Of a stretch of DNA of 64,000 nt, positions 12,638 to 26,500 are shown one piece after another. The stretch covers positions 22,692,001 to 22,756,000 of the forward strand of contig CM106586.1 of assembly GCA_048013815.1 (NCBI GenBank). Reading direction: 5' to 3'. Positions within the stretch are counted from its first letter, which is position 1, and every line of letters starts with the position of its first letter. The notes below the pieces were generated by a model. That model searched no databases. It was given only the letters and a program-made list of their open reading frames with translations, and was not told the DNA's origin. The position numbers and the translations under genes are program-made. This stretch comes from Setoptus koraiensis (Eukaryota > Arthropoda).

Positions 12638-14765
12638 GCTGCTTGTGTTTTGGGCGCTGACAACAGATGCGAGTGTCGCGTCGTCGCATTAATTAGCAAC
12701 TGCGCGTGGCAGGGGTGCCAGTCGGCGCTCGTGCCACTGATTAAATGTTCAAGTTATGCAACACAACTCGTTATCTCGCGCGCCATCCGGCTAATTATGA
12801 TGCCGGTCGCGCAAGCGATCACAATGGCTTATCGCGAGTCGCGACACGATCACATTGACTCGGTGCTCGGCGCTTGATTGACGGCTCGTCGTCACAACAG
12901 CAACCAACCAACAGCCAGCACAGATGGTCGTTTGAAATATCATCTCTGAAAGATGTCGTTTGATGAAATTAGCGACGATTTATAACGAGTGACGACGTGG
13001 GTTTCCCTTTGGTGGATTTCGCACTCGCACAGCAGCCAGCCGCGTAATTACCAATTAATTGGATGTATATTTCTAGACTGACAGCACAGTTCTAGTCACA
13101 GTCATTTCTCGAGTCTAGAACAAGCCGGCCCGACAGGCGGCCCGACAAGCAGAGTGGCTCGGATATCGCAAATATTCGTGTCATATGAATATTTGATTTG
13201 GCGTATTGGCGCGCGACTGTGCGCAATATCATGTGTGGCACGATGGCGAGTTGTCTCAAGTGATTGCGCACGGTTGAACGACTCCCGACCTTTGCAAACA
13301 CCCGACGCCCGCCACCAACAACAGCGACCAACAACAGCGACCAACAGCGAGCGAGCGACAACAGCGACCGACAGCGAGCGAGCGAACGAGCGAGTCAAGG
13401 GCTCATTTGCATAAGTTGGCCCGCCGATAAGTTATCGGAGCTGCTAGCTGTAATTAGCGCATGCTATGCGTTTTGCCCAAGTCAACGATGGTGCGAATGG
13501 GTAGGCAAACACTTGTTGTTGTTGGTGCTGGCGAGTGTGTGATTGCTGTCAGTGGAGCTGTCATTGGCACTTGAGTAGTGAATTTTATTTTAAAATGCAC
13601 ACTTGCGACAGACACAAACAAATTGCCAGCCAGCGGCTGGATAATTGTGGTGCCACAAACAACAATTGTTGTGCTTTTGTACACTTTGTACACAGCGATC
13701 GTCGCCGGCAACGACGAGCTGCGACAACAACATTATCTAGCTATTATCACCTGTGTTGCGTCGAGTCGATGGCACTCGTTGCCGGCCGCTTCAATTATTG
13801 CCAATTACGCTTGTGGCAGCATATGCCACAAGCGCCGCCGCCGCCGCCGCACCATACGCCACAAGCCCGCAACAAGCCGTTTGTCGTCGAGACCAAATCG
13901 CTTGTGGGACTTGAGTGAGACGCGCCGGCGTGTCGTACGACAATTTGTGTCTCAAGTTGCGCAACAACTGGCTGTCATTACCTGGCTGCTGCTGCTACCT
14001 GTGCTGCAACGTGACAAGAATCGTGCTGCTGCTGACATAAGGTTGTTGTTGTCATCTAACCAATCTAACAATAGCCGGCTGGCACTGTGCGCGTCACCAC
14101 GATCGGCACCCACTGATCGAGCGCCGACTGCCGCCAGGTAAGCGCGCCATGTAAGCGAGCAATTGCGACAGCGTTGGCTTGCACGAGACCGTCTCGTCGA
14201 GACGGCGCGCAGGCAGCCCGATTGTCGCAACAACAGCATGACAATAACAATACGATTACACACAAGCGGACAGGAATATCGCCCAATTATTCATATATCA
14301 CGTCGCTCGTATCGCGAGCTTGGCATGGTCGCCGCGACCATTGTCCAAACACCGAGCACCATCGGCGCTTATCGTGACGAGCATAGCGCCGGCGCTCGCC
14401 GGCAAGACGCACCCGAGCGGCCGTCCGGCCGCTACCGATCGCCGTCAGTGTCAGTGCGGCGTCAGTGCAGCGTCAGTGTCAGTGCGGCGTCACATGCGAG
14501 CCACACACTGGCGGCAAGGCCGAGATTAGGTCAGCAACAGGTTGCCGGTGGCTGCTATTTCGGTCGCCTCGGCTGCTGCTGCCTCGGCTGCTGTGTCCAC
14601 TGCTGTGTGTCCACTGGTGTGCGTCGGCAAGCTCGCCGTCGCGTTCGGCGCCAGCTAATCTGATTAGCCGCAGAGGCCACTAACGACTCGCCGGCTGACC
14701 GAGTGCCCGAGTGATGGGCTAATTAGTTAAGAGACCGCTTGGCGCAGCCCGAGCGGCCGGCCGTT

Positions 14766-14820
14766 CATGGTCAACAGTCGGGCATGGTCGACAGTCGGGC
14801 ATGGTCAACAGTCGGGCATG
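14766..14820. repeat. 17-bp minisatellite, 3 copies
   Basis: The unit CATGGTCAACAGTCGGG is present at 14766-14782, 14783-14799 (one change) and 14800-14816, followed by a partial copy. Confidence 0.9.
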
Positions 14821-15416
14821 GGCACACAAATGTGAGCGCATAAACGAATGAATATATAAATTGGACGCATGCATAATCCGCAGGATAGGCCCGTGAGACC
14901 GAAGGCCGGAGAAAGCGAACCATTGCGCTGATGGCATGACGCAATGGAGCAGATCGCATGCAAACACACTACGTCAAAGGTATGCGAAAAGGTACGACGG
15001 TGCCGAGACGAGCGAACAGGTTGCCGTATCAAGGTATCAAGGTCCACGAAGGTGAGTTAGAAAGTTCACGCAAACACACTCGGCTCGAGCGACTCGAGCC
15101 AGCGATTCAGCGCGTACGGCCATGCCGTCGGCCGACAACTGAATCGACACTATCAAAAACTATCGAAATGAGACTGCGAATCATAGTGAGAACTAAAATT
15201 AAATCAGAGCCAGAATTAAAATTAAAATTGAATTAAAACTAAAATTGAAACGCAAACACTAATCTGCATTGGCCGCGATCATTAAAAATAATTACCATTA
15301 TCGGACCAACTATTTATATGTCAGCAGCGCTTATCTAGATCAAGTCAAGGCCTTGGCGCTGCCGCCGGTGTCCGTCGATGGTCGCATCTATGGCAGCGCT
15401 GCGTCCATCGTTGGCC

Positions 15417-15472
15417 GGCTCGACATTGGCGGCTCGACATTGGCGGCTCGACATTGGCAGGCTCGACATTGC
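15417..15472. repeat. 14-bp minisatellite, 4 copies
   Basis: The unit GGCTCGACATTGGC is repeated three times exactly and once with changes. Non-coding. Confidence 0.9.
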
Positions 15473-17385
15473 ACTGCTGGCCATTCGATGGCGACGCTCG
15501 CCAAAATCGCCACCGACTAACTGGCCGAAAGTGGCTCACCCAACGACCGACACTGACCAGTGCTGCTAATGGATACTCTGATAACTCTGGCCGCTGCCGT
15601 GTAGCCACCGGAGGCCAGACTCGTCACTCGATTTGCATCGCGCTGCACCATCCATTTGCGCCGTGCCGCATCATCCATTTGGCGACTATCGGCGCCCATC
15701 CGAAACTATCATCACCTCGCGGCGCAGTTCGGGCCGGCCGACAGGTGAGCCGGGCGTACATGTTGCGAGCATATGCATGCATTGTAACACACATATATAT
15801 ATATGTGAGGCAGTTAATCATCTTCTCATTTACTTATTGCCTGACACACTAACGCAAACACCAACGGCGGCAAGCACGACAAGCGCGCCAACAACACCAG
15901 TCGGCTGCAGCGGCAACAACAGCAACGACGACAACAACAACAACAACGACAACAACAACGGCAACAACAACGAGAAGCAACGACAACAACAACAACGACA
16001 ACAGCGGACAAGAGTCAACAACGGCGAGCAGCAGCGAACAACAGCGAACAAGCGTGAACAACAGTGAACAACGAGTTATGAGGAGCAACAAAAAGGCAAA
16101 CATTACATAAGCATTATAAACTGGCATTGCCGGCAACAAGTGACTGCAGAGTCGACACTCGCTACTGCAGCAAGAGGCTCGCCGCAACAACAACATCAAC
16201 AACAACAACAACAGGCAGCAGCGATCAGCGATTCAGTCGAAAGAGATAATAGTAATAACACAATATTAGTAATAATAATATTGCCGCCGTATGATAATAT
16301 ACATGTAGGCATGTTTGTGTGTGTTTGTGTATGCGGTTGGGGAAAACGGTCTAGCCAGACAGCGCTAGCCAATAAATAAAAAACGATTTCAACAAAAATC
16401 TCGCTTCTCGCTGCAGCATAGGCAGCCTTGGAGAAGTGGCGCCAGAAAGCCAAGTATCCATGTCAGTGGTGGAAGCAACAGCTAACTTTGAGTGCACCAA
16501 CTAATGGCATTTTCTAACAACTATGTGCAAGTTCCATGAATTATCATCAAGTATCATCATCATCGGTGGTCTCGGCGCTCGCAGTATCCTCATAGACTAA
16601 TAACGAATAAAGAATGACACACAGTCAATACAGTCTGATATTTATCTTCTTTTTGTAACATCGCACCAGCCGAAATACCGGCTAAATCAAGACAACAAGC
16701 ATCAATCGACAATTCAATCATCATTTTCAATTTCGAAAATTGAATTTTCACTAATTTTCAATTTTCGCTGGCTGCGCAAACAAATCAAAGCAGCAGTTGA
16801 TCGGAGGAGGAGCAAAAGAAGAAGAACAAATCACAAGTTTATGTATCACTATAGATAGATATTGTTGTAATTGTGTTTTTATGATAATTTAAACCGTCAT
16901 CAAGTCATTACATTCAGCAGCGATTTGCAGAACAATTCAAACGTAAAACAATTAGTTGTTGCAAGTGCCAACGTCAGTTGCAAACAATTTGCAAACTGTT
17001 GCAGGAGCAAACAAACTTATTGTTGTCAGACAATAACACAAACTCATTGATTGAGCCGCTTACACACATCGCATCCGACCATTAGAATCGTCAAGTCTCA
17101 ACTACAACCGCCACTACTGTATCAACCACTCGACTGTTTGTTGTTGTTGCGCAACACCAGCAACAGCAACAACGCACACACACCAGATCGACAACAGCAG
17201 CAGCAGCAACAACAACAACGACAACAGCACCGACAACAACAACGACAACAACAGCGATATAAAGCAAGCGTATCATCACATTGGCAGTGTTGGGTGGCAC
17301 AGTACACACAACAGCAACAACAGCAACAGCGGCAACAGCGACAGCAACGAAAAGTTTCAATTCACTACTGTCTTATCACCACGCC

Positions 17386-20300
17386 ATGCACACAGGTGAA
17401 CACCTACTATCCATGCTGTCTGTCTCATCATCGCCGTCGTCGTCAACCTCAGCCCCGCCAGTGCCGCCAATTGTCAACCCGATAAATCTAACAGCCAAAT
17501 CATCATCATATGTGCCAGTTATTTTGACAGCAACTTCGTTGCAGGCCAATATAACTACCACCACCAACAACAACCACGCCACCACAAATACGCTACACGA
17601 CAAGCTGAGTGGTGCCAACAACTTGCAAATTCACCATCCACACCACCATCACCACCAGAACGACCACCACCAACTCAGTCATCACCACTATCAGCGCCAA
17701 TACGATGCCCAACAGCAACAACTAATTGCAGGTCACCCTCTTCAACATCGTCAAGAAGATGATTTGTCTCGACAACAACAGCAATTTGAATACGACAACA
17801 CTACAACACTAGCGAACAACATGGCATTTGCGCGCGACGCCATCATACAACACTTAGAGACTCATTACAGTTACTATATCTATCTGACAATATTTATAGG
17901 CATCTTAATTTATTTCATCTACTATTTCACATTAATCGCACAGGTGAGTATTACTACTCGTGCATGCCACTGTCAAAACTAATACTGTGTGTTATGCTAA
18001 TCATCGTCATGCTGACTGTTATATTGTTACTGTCGATCGACATCCATCCCGTGTCCAGAGGCCTAAACTCATTACGAACGGCGGATCCAAGTTTGGTCAG
18101 TTCGTGAAAGACAATTTCAACGATGTACTCAGCAGACCATTCTATCCCATCTTTTTCTGGTGGGGCTGCAACTTTCAGACGGCTCTCTTCGGCTACATGC
18201 AGGGCATGACAAGCGAGCTGCCAAAAGAAGCGTAAGTAAACTCTTTATTTATTTTGACATTTGCATTGATTATGTAATGATTGTAAGTGAGTTGGATATT
18301 TGAGAATTGTCATGTTAAAAAACAAAACAAAAGAACCGTTCAAAGTTGGCGCCTTTCTGCGAGTGCTGTCCTATAGTGACCTGGGCGCATTCGATCAGCG
18401 CACCCCCTATAAGAGTTGAGGGCCGATTTTCCAACGCACGCTACACATTTTCGTCGCCGGTAAGCCACCGGTGTAAATCCGTTGTATATATTTGTATTTA
18501 TCCGTTATTATTGTTGATTTATCATTGATTAATTTGCATAATATTGCATAAAATCCAGATTTTTGCGCCAATATTTGGACGTGTCAGATGAGCAATATTA
18601 CGTGTCCAATGTGGATCTGAGCGAGTTCTTTCGAGACGATGTCGTGCCATTGCAGAGCAAATTCAGTCTGGCAAACGTTCAGAAGACCGCAGCCAATAAA
18701 GGCCAACAACAGTACAGACAGAACCTGGCCAACATCAATGGCGATGATAATGGCTCGTCGTCATCAGCAAACAACTCTAAATCTATTACCGTCGAAGGTT
18801 TGCAATCGCCAGTAACAACAACTAACAACAAACAGTCTGCGCCTTGCAAAAACATTGTTGTGTTAAAACCCGATAGCTGTCCGTCGTCACTAGTGAAGAA
18901 TTGCCAAATGAATTTCTCTCAAGAATCAATTATTATATCCAATAATTCACAATCAGACATGGAATTAAGTAACTCTAAGCCGTCTAGCCGGCTCTCGTCA
19001 TCGCTGTCGTCATCGCTGTCCTCCATGCAAGATGATTCTGGCATTGAGACAGTCAAATATCATCATCGTTACGATAGAGATCAATTAGACAACATAGATA
19101 GATACAATAGCAATCAATCTGATGATAGCAGTGCTGCTAGCAAGGATAGTGATAAGGATTCAAGATCAACAACAAAAGAACACGTATATGTAGACAATAT
19201 AAATAGACATAAACATGATAATAACGCCAATAGTGCCAGTAGTAGTTGCAGCGGATCTAAGATGTGTGTCACAACGACTGCCGTTGTGGATAATTTAAGA
19301 GAGAATAAACGAAAGAATTTTATTGATTCAGCTAAAATATACCAACAACAACAGCGACAATCAATGCAAAGAAACGCGTCGGCATCATCTCCGTCGTCGT
19401 CGTCGTCCTTATCTACATCTGAGGCACCCCAGTCAGAGTCTTGTCGGATAGATATCAACAGCAGTTGTCAAACTGACGGTTGCGGATGCATGCAAAACTT
19501 GTACACGCCTAGGCACCAATTCATTGAGGTAAGTTTAATGAGCAGAAAGTTAAACAGTTGAACAAAGAAAGTGTTGATCGACACTTCTTTTTTTTTCAAC
19601 TAAAACCTAGTACCCTAAGCTTCTTGTGTAATAATAATCTTAACTCGTACAATCGAGCTGCTTTGACTGTTTGCTGCTGTTTGCTGGTTAACCTTGTTGT
19701 GCATCATCTCTAATTTTACATTCAAACACTTTTGCCCATCTATCATACATCGGCTCATTAACGACCCATTGAACTATTACCATAATAACAACAACAATAA
19801 TAATACTAACTACTACTATTCAAAGTATGGACAATGCGCTTTAGATTGGTTCAAAATAAGCCATAAAAATTATCATGATAATCAATTAGTGGCCCTAATC
19901 TCAGCGGGAATGACTACAGGTAGCGACAAGATTTACGTAACTGAAACTGCTAAATGTTTGAACGAACTTGGTTATGAGTGAGTACGATTGATTCTTAGCT
20001 ACAACAATCGCTATTATCCTTCTTTTTCTTCTTGTAAACACTCTATCAATATCCAATGATCACTCTCACATTGGATCGACTGTCGTCGATTGCCTTGTGC
20101 AGCTGGCTGAATATTGTTGACCTAAGCATTCCTAGATTCAGCTAACAATCAATATTTCAGCGATAATGATTTCATTCGTCGCTTGATCTTTCTAATTATA
20201 GTTTTCTCTTTCTCCTTGCTCATTTCTTAACCGAAAAAAAATATGTAATTTAATGTTTCAAAATCATTTATTTGCACATACACCGATAGAGTATGTGTAT

Positions 20301-22249
20301 TTATACGACGAGGAGTCGGAGGCTTGACGGTGAGTAAAAGATATGACGGCAACCTTTCAATCATAGATAAGAGCAAGAGAAGAGGAGAGAATAAAGGCAA
20401 GCGTGAAAACCTTGATCTGATAATTACCGGTATCAAGTTCGAGCGCGTTCTATCATAGCGGAAGAAGGATCTTGTGAGAGTCATTGCGAATGTCATAGCT
20501 TAAAAGTTGCTAATTGCGTCCCGAGCTATCGGTATTGGTGGCAAATATTGTTATTGATATTCATGGTCTCGATTGAGCAAGATATGATTGATATTTATAA
20601 AAAAAACGAGAATGTATTATTGAAAATGAAGATTAAATTACATGTTAGCCTATGTATTGTCTCGTTGTTTGGTATAACGGCCTGATTATCTCTCAATTGA
20701 CCAAATGAGGAAACTCAAAGGGTTCAATAGTCAAAAAGACAGACGGCGTATGTGTTGCCTGAGAAAAAAAGAGTGTGTGAAAGAAGGAGAATGAAGGTGA
20801 AACATTTCATAAGCTTAATTGCTGAGAAAAGGAAGGGTCGACAGGTTATGTCTGTATTTGCTGATACTAAAGTTTATCTTGGTGAGAGTGCAGCAAACAA
20901 TGAGTGCACAGTAAAGAGCTGCAACAACAATGACACTGATCAAACCTTTGATTTCTATCATTAGCCAGCCATCATCGAGACTGGGAGAAAGTGAGGGAGA
21001 TACGTTTAACAAGTCTAATTACACATAAGTTTTGTTATTACAAACATTCACATTATACTAATATTATTGGTAATCCACCAATCCTTCTCTCATTGCCTCC
21101 CCAAATTTGTTGTCTGTCATCAGCTCAAGAGTGCCAGGTTCTTTTCTCCAACCAAATGGAAAGATTTCGAAGCTGCTGTTGATTCAATCAAGCTACAAAG
21201 ACCAAATGCCAAGATAGTTGCCATCGGATTCTCTTTTGGTGCTTTAGAGTTGTGTAGATATTTGAGTATGACGGGAAATAAGTCGTCAGTCAGTGCAGCT
21301 ATGTTGATCTCATGCCCATACAATCCTGTAAGTAAACTACTGTGTTCTATTCAGCAAATTATGTACAACAACTAGTACATAATTCAATACAAACAAACGA
21401 GTTACGTATGCAATATCATCACACTCTGACATAAACAAACAAACCTATGAACCTTAACCTATCTATCTGTCGATCTATTATCGTTAACTTGTTTTCTCAA
21501 TGGCTGTACTTTCAAATGGATAATTACCTGACAAATAACAAATTGTTGTGATCACCCTGTGCGCTACCAATGAATCATTGGACAATATATTACATGTTTA
21601 TTAAACGTTTATTATTTATATATATATGTATATACGTAATATATGTTATGCTACCGCTTTAATTTGTTGCTGATAACGTAATCGCCGCACCGATCTATAT
21701 GATTACTAATTAACCACCTAGGAGGCTGGTGGCAGGAATATGCGCAAGACTTTCTTAAATAGATGCATGGATACATATTTGGCCAGATATTTAGGAAAAA
21801 TGTTATATTTACCATTAAAAAATAAAGCCACACTAGATGGTAGTAGATATCAGCTGGATTTCAGTGTTCTGCCAAAACTTCAAAGTCTTTATGACTTTGA
21901 GATCAACTTTAATAGGATAGTTCAATATTACCCAACAACAGAAGCCTACGCCAAAGATAGTATCTTAAATGACGTTATAGCAAACATTCAAGTTCCTACT
22001 TTATGTCTAAGTAGTTGTGATGATTTCATGGCAACCAAGCAAATGCTACCATTAGCCCAATTGTCTAGACATGATAAAATGGCCATGATATTGACAAGAC
22101 ATGGTGGTCATATGGCCTTCGTGGATGGTATCTGGCCTAAAGCTCCGTTCTTAGGTCAACGCGTGATTACACGATATTTGAAGGTACTGAGGCATTCGCC
22201 GTATCTCAATCAGCATCCAACAAGATGGAAAGCGAGTGATAGTAGCTGA
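17386..22249 (+). CDS. ABHD1/2/3-type alpha/beta hydrolase with a large internal insert
   Basis: Membrane-anchored serine hydrolase of the ABHD1/2/3 family, whose characterised members act on phospholipids or other lipid esters at internal membranes. CDS join(17386..17943, 18059..18231, 18559..19528, 19826..19977, one missing exon, 21124..21327, 21722..22249). The ATG at 17386 is the first after an in-frame TAA at 17260. A transmembrane segment lies at residues about 160-186 (YLTIFIGILIYFIYYF), followed by family blocks RPKLITNGGSKF, NFQTALFGY, ALDWF and NELGY. The nucleophile elbow GFSFG has its Ser codon at 21232-21234; the likely catalytic Asp is in CDDF (22019-22024) and the His in GGHMAF (22109-22111). 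About 295 residues of S/N/D/Q-rich sequence (about 18640-19528) sit between conserved strands where homologues have a short loop. The intron before 19826 has a TACTAAC branch site. A short exon for the strand after NELGY must lie in 19978-21123, with length 1 modulo 3; I could not place it. AATAAA overlaps the stop. Confidence 0.85.
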
Positions 22250-23501
22250 ATAAAAAACAACAGCAAATGCACAAAAATAATCAGTGACAGTAGCTTGATC
22301 AAAAGTAAATTTAACGGAGGCTCCAAAGTGAACAAGCTTCAATCTTAACTTTTTATTCTATATACATAAACATAGATATATATTGTATCATAATTATCTA
22401 ATGCTCTCATTTCCATCCATCTTATATAATGTAATAATTATAAAATTATAAATTAAATGTGATAATTCTACACGGAAGCGAGAATATAACTAGTTGACGT
22501 TAATTAATGCAATTATTCGACTTTGAAGCTCAGTTGCATCTCATTAGGGAAGGCCCATAATTCTCTCTCTCTCTCTCTCTTTCCCTCTTGTCGGATGTCT
22601 CTGCCATGTAAAAGTTTTTGTTTTCTCTCGATTAATATTTACCTGACCATGGTGTTTTATGGCGTTATTTGCAAACGAGATTGAGTTGACAAACATGCGT
22701 TATTTGTAGTCTCAATCGATGGAGCCAGTTGCGAACCAAACCTAAGTCAATACCAATCTCCCTTTCACTCTCAAGGTGTCTCCTTCCTTGATCACGATGA
22801 CTGTTCTTCCTGAATAACAACTAATGCAAACTGATTCAGTGAAACCACCCAGCTATTCTGTCGGACATAGGAAGAAGTACAATTCTGAGAGAAATTTATA
22901 ACTTTGCAAACAGGATGAGCATTTTCGTCATCTTGATTAATTGCTTATTTATTGCGCCATCTGTCAGTGAGCAGCGTGTACATGCTTTTCTATCACATGT
23001 CAACCGCTAACAAATAAATCGTAAGTCAGACAGTATTTGCAACAATGATTGTCTGGATTCGGTTGCTTCCATTACAGGTGCCAATTTGCTCATGTAAACT
23101 TCCGATGGATAAACGTAAATATGTGTATATTTGACGTATGTCAGCCGTTGACGCTGTCAGTTGTTTGAGACATTTATATTCAATAATATTGTTTGATGGT
23201 TGAGTCCTTTTCCAGCGAAACCTTCTCCAAACAAAGGTGTCTTGACAATGGATATCCAATAGGGAGCGTCACGTGATTTGAAAGAGTTGTTGGAGTCGAC
23301 GGGAGAAAGACGACTTTTTCTTGACTCGTGTTCCCACAACGGATGATGAGCTGCCTTTGTGCTGGATTTGTTAGTAGAAAAACAAAACTACAGTAGAAAT
23401 CAAATGATACTGAATGGGTCCAATCGATAATAATTCATTATAATCGGTGAAAATTCATTGGCCTATCACTGATATCAGTGTACGATTTACTGGCGAGCAG
23501 C
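22250..23501. other. Space between convergent genes (hydrolase and POU4)
   Basis: AT-rich; contains the hydrolase 3' UTR, a CT run at about 22563-22583 and presumably the POU4 3' UTR on the minus strand. No coding similarity is seen, and no clear minus-strand AATAAA just beyond the POU4 stop was found. Confidence 0.6.
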
Positions 23502-26500
23502 TCAGTCGGGCACTGGCTGGCGCTGGTTGGGGCCAGTCAGCGGGTCTGTCAGCGGGTTTCTCCTGTTGTCTGAAGATGCGGGGGCGGCGGCGGCGGCGGG
23601 TGATTTGACAACAGTGAGAGATGATAGTTTTGAGGAGCAATTGTTAGGGGGCGCTGGTGACGAGGAGGAAGAAGAAGAGGACGACGACGACGACGAAGAC
23701 GAGGAACGGGTCGACGACGATGAGCCACGGGACGACGACGACGACGATGAAGATGACGACGACGACGACGATGACGACGACAATGGCGACAACATTGCCG
23801 CCTGGCTGAGAGTTGGCTCAACGGAAGTGGCGCTGGCGCTTGTGTTGGCGGCCGAATATTTGAGGCGCTTCTGTTTCTGGCGCTGATTGCAAAACCAAAC
23901 TCTAACGGTGTTCTTTTTCATGTCCAGTCGCTGGGCAATGGCCGATATCTTTTCGCCTGTTGGCCTAGAATTAATGGCAAAGTATGCCTCTAATGAGCGT
24001 TTCTCTGACGACGCTATAGAGGTGCGCTTGCGCCGGTCCGAATCGGGCAGCACGTCCTCGCCCTGGCTGGCCGTCTGTTGACCGGCACCACCAGCAGCTG
24101 CTGTATTGTATTGCTGCTGACTTCCGGTCAAGTCTTGAGAGCGCTTGTTGGCCGCTGGCGCAACGTACTGCTGCTGCCCGTCTGGCGTTTGCAATTTGGC
24201 GCGCTTGCCATTGTCACAAATGAGATAGCCGTCTAGTGAGACAGACTGATTGTCCGACGATTGTCTGGACGCTTGCGCGCCCTTGAGCCTGGCCTGATGA
24301 TTGTAATTGCTGGAATTGTTGTCTGAAATTGCATTGTTGGCCTTATTGTTGTTGTTGTTGCTGTTGTTGACGTTGGCGCGGTTAGAATTGCTGACCGCTG
24401 ACGAGGAGCCCTGATGATGGCTGTCGGTGGCGTGATTGAGCAGCCGATCCGCGTAGGCCGACTGCAACAGACTGTTGTTGCCGTTGTTGCCGGTGTTGTG
24501 CAAAAATGACAGCTGACCACAACTGTCGCTGTTTGTATCACTCATTTGTGTGGTCGATGTGGCCGAAGTTGGCCTCGTGTCGATCATGCTGCTGCTGTCC
24601 ACAAATTGCATGTGGCCTGATGCGGGCACGACCAACTGGTCAACTCTGTTATCATTGGGCCTGTCGTTGTTGGTGGCGCCGGCACAATACGAGCTAGTGT
24701 CGTTGGTGTCGTGGCTCGTTTTGGTTGCCGACTCACCTAGGTCGCCGTGCACATCGGGCGCCACGTCAGCTTTGTCTTTGTTGCTGTTGACTTGACAAAC
24801 TGCGGCGGCTTGTATCGACTTCCGGTCTACTGAGTTAACCAGCAACAAGTTGTCTGCTGTGCTCGTTTGCTGTCTGCTGTTTGTGTGACGCTCAGTCGCT
24901 GTTTGTGTTGCGTCACCATGTGTCGTGCCACCGGTCAGTTGTGCAGTGGACAGTGTTGCAGTGTTGGCAAATGGGTCACTATCAGTGTCGCCGGTTTTGC
25001 TAATATTATCAGTATTTAGCAGCAGCACCGACGTGTGATCGGAGCCACCGATATCGAGCAGGCTTCTGGTGACAATATTGTCAGTTTGTAGCGTCTCTGT
25101 TGTGGCGTCATTGCTTTGATTTGCGTTTGTGTCTGTGGCGCGAGTTGTTTGGTCGAGCTGGCTTGTCGTGTTGCTCGGTGATGCCGCTTGTTGCGTCACT
25201 TGGTGGTGGTCAGCGTAACTGGTCAGTTGTTTGTATTGGTCGTGCTGTTTTTGGTGCATGACAGCGTCGCTCACAATGAGCGTGTAGTATCCAGTGTTCG
25301 TTGTTGTTGTTGTTGTTGTCAGTTGTTGCTGACCTTGCTGATCTAGGTACTGTCTTGTTATTGGATTGTCGGCTGGCGCTTGTGCGTATGTTGCCGCCGG
25401 TCGCTGTTGATCGGCGCCGCCGCCGAAATTGACCCCGTTGTCCCGTAGCAAACAATTGACAGTGGCCACTTGCTTGCCATTCGATATTTGGTTTGTCATT
25501 ATTGAACTTCCGGTTGCTGCTGTCATAATGGGCTGTCCTGTGTCGGTTTGTGCATAGCTTACGCTGCCCCCAACAGCTGACTGCTGCTGCTGCTGACAAA
25601 ACGCGTGCTGCTGCTCGTGCTGCTTGACATGCTGTGATTTATGGCCCGCCGTTGAGTGCCTGTCAGTGACGCTGTTGCGATCACTGGCCGCCAGCGGTCG
25701 CGCTGTCACACCCATGTGACAGTCGTGTGTCAGCTGATTGCTGACATGCTCGTCAGCTGATCGCTGACTGTTGTTGTTGTTGTTGTTGCTATTAGTGTTG
25801 TTATTGTTGCTATTAATGTTGTTGTTGTTGGCTGCTGCCGACTGGTTGTTGCTGTTGAGAGGGGCGCCCGTGGCGCTGAACGCGGAGCTGGTTCGCGCCT
25901 TGCGCGCCTGGTACTCGGCCGCCTCGAGCCAGGCCTGCAGAATGGGCCTGAGCGCAATCATGTTGTTGTGCGACAAGGTGAGCGATTCGAATCTGACAGT
26001 TGCGGCATTGGGGCCCATGTTTGGGTTAGTGAGAGATTATTCAGAGGTTAATTCAGAGATTGTGTTGAAGTGAGAGAGTCGTGCAACGGTTAGCGCCGGT
26101 TACGTAACATGTACGGCGACTGTCATGATCGCCGACGAGTGACGGGATAGGCAGCGACGCCCACGCATACTCACCTGCATATGGTACTCTGCGACAGCGA
26201 GCCCACGCCGGGCAGCTTCAGGTTGGCCAGCGCCTTGCCCACGTCCGCTTGCGTCACGCCCAGCTTGATGCGGCGCTGCTTGAAGCGCTCGGCAAACTCC
26301 TCCAATTCGCTGGGCTTCACGTTGTTGTTTGCGATGTGTTGCTGGACTTGGCCGGCGGGTCCCGTGGCGCCGGGCTTCACGTTGTTGCTGCCGGCGCTGA
26401 CGGGCGTCGATTGGCACGATATCGGCGCGTTGGGCACGTGAGCCGTCGAGTAGTTAGTGGGGCCGGGCTTGCTCAGCGGGACACTCGCAACGCTGGCCTG

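Larger units (their letters stand above)
11911..17385. other. Intergenic region between the 7269 gene and the hydrolase
   Basis: No gene is supported. Frames here are short and come from CAA/CAG tracts (15915-16080, 16180-16215, 17160-17345). It contains several minisatellites, a palindromic ACATATATATATATGT at about 15790-15806, and a change to AT-rich sequence from about 16.0 kb. The last 300 bp, with Gln-codon-like tracts and an in-frame TAA at 17260, are probably the hydrolase 5' UTR. Confidence 0.5.

Noticed and set aside
15790..15806. ATATATAT palindrome as a TATA box
   Set aside because: No gene starts downstream within a reasonable distance; it is more likely a simple AT repeat.
20752..20964. 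70-residue frame in a hydrolase intron as a separate small gene or as the missing exon
   Set aside because: No similarity, weak splice sites, and the phase of its frame does not fit the neighbouring exons; only the alternative frame noted under findings fits.
23527..23886. Plus-strand acidic frame (Asp/Glu-rich) opposite the POU4 tail
   Set aside because: It is the complement of poly-Ser TCG/TCA codons and the homeodomain coding sequence.
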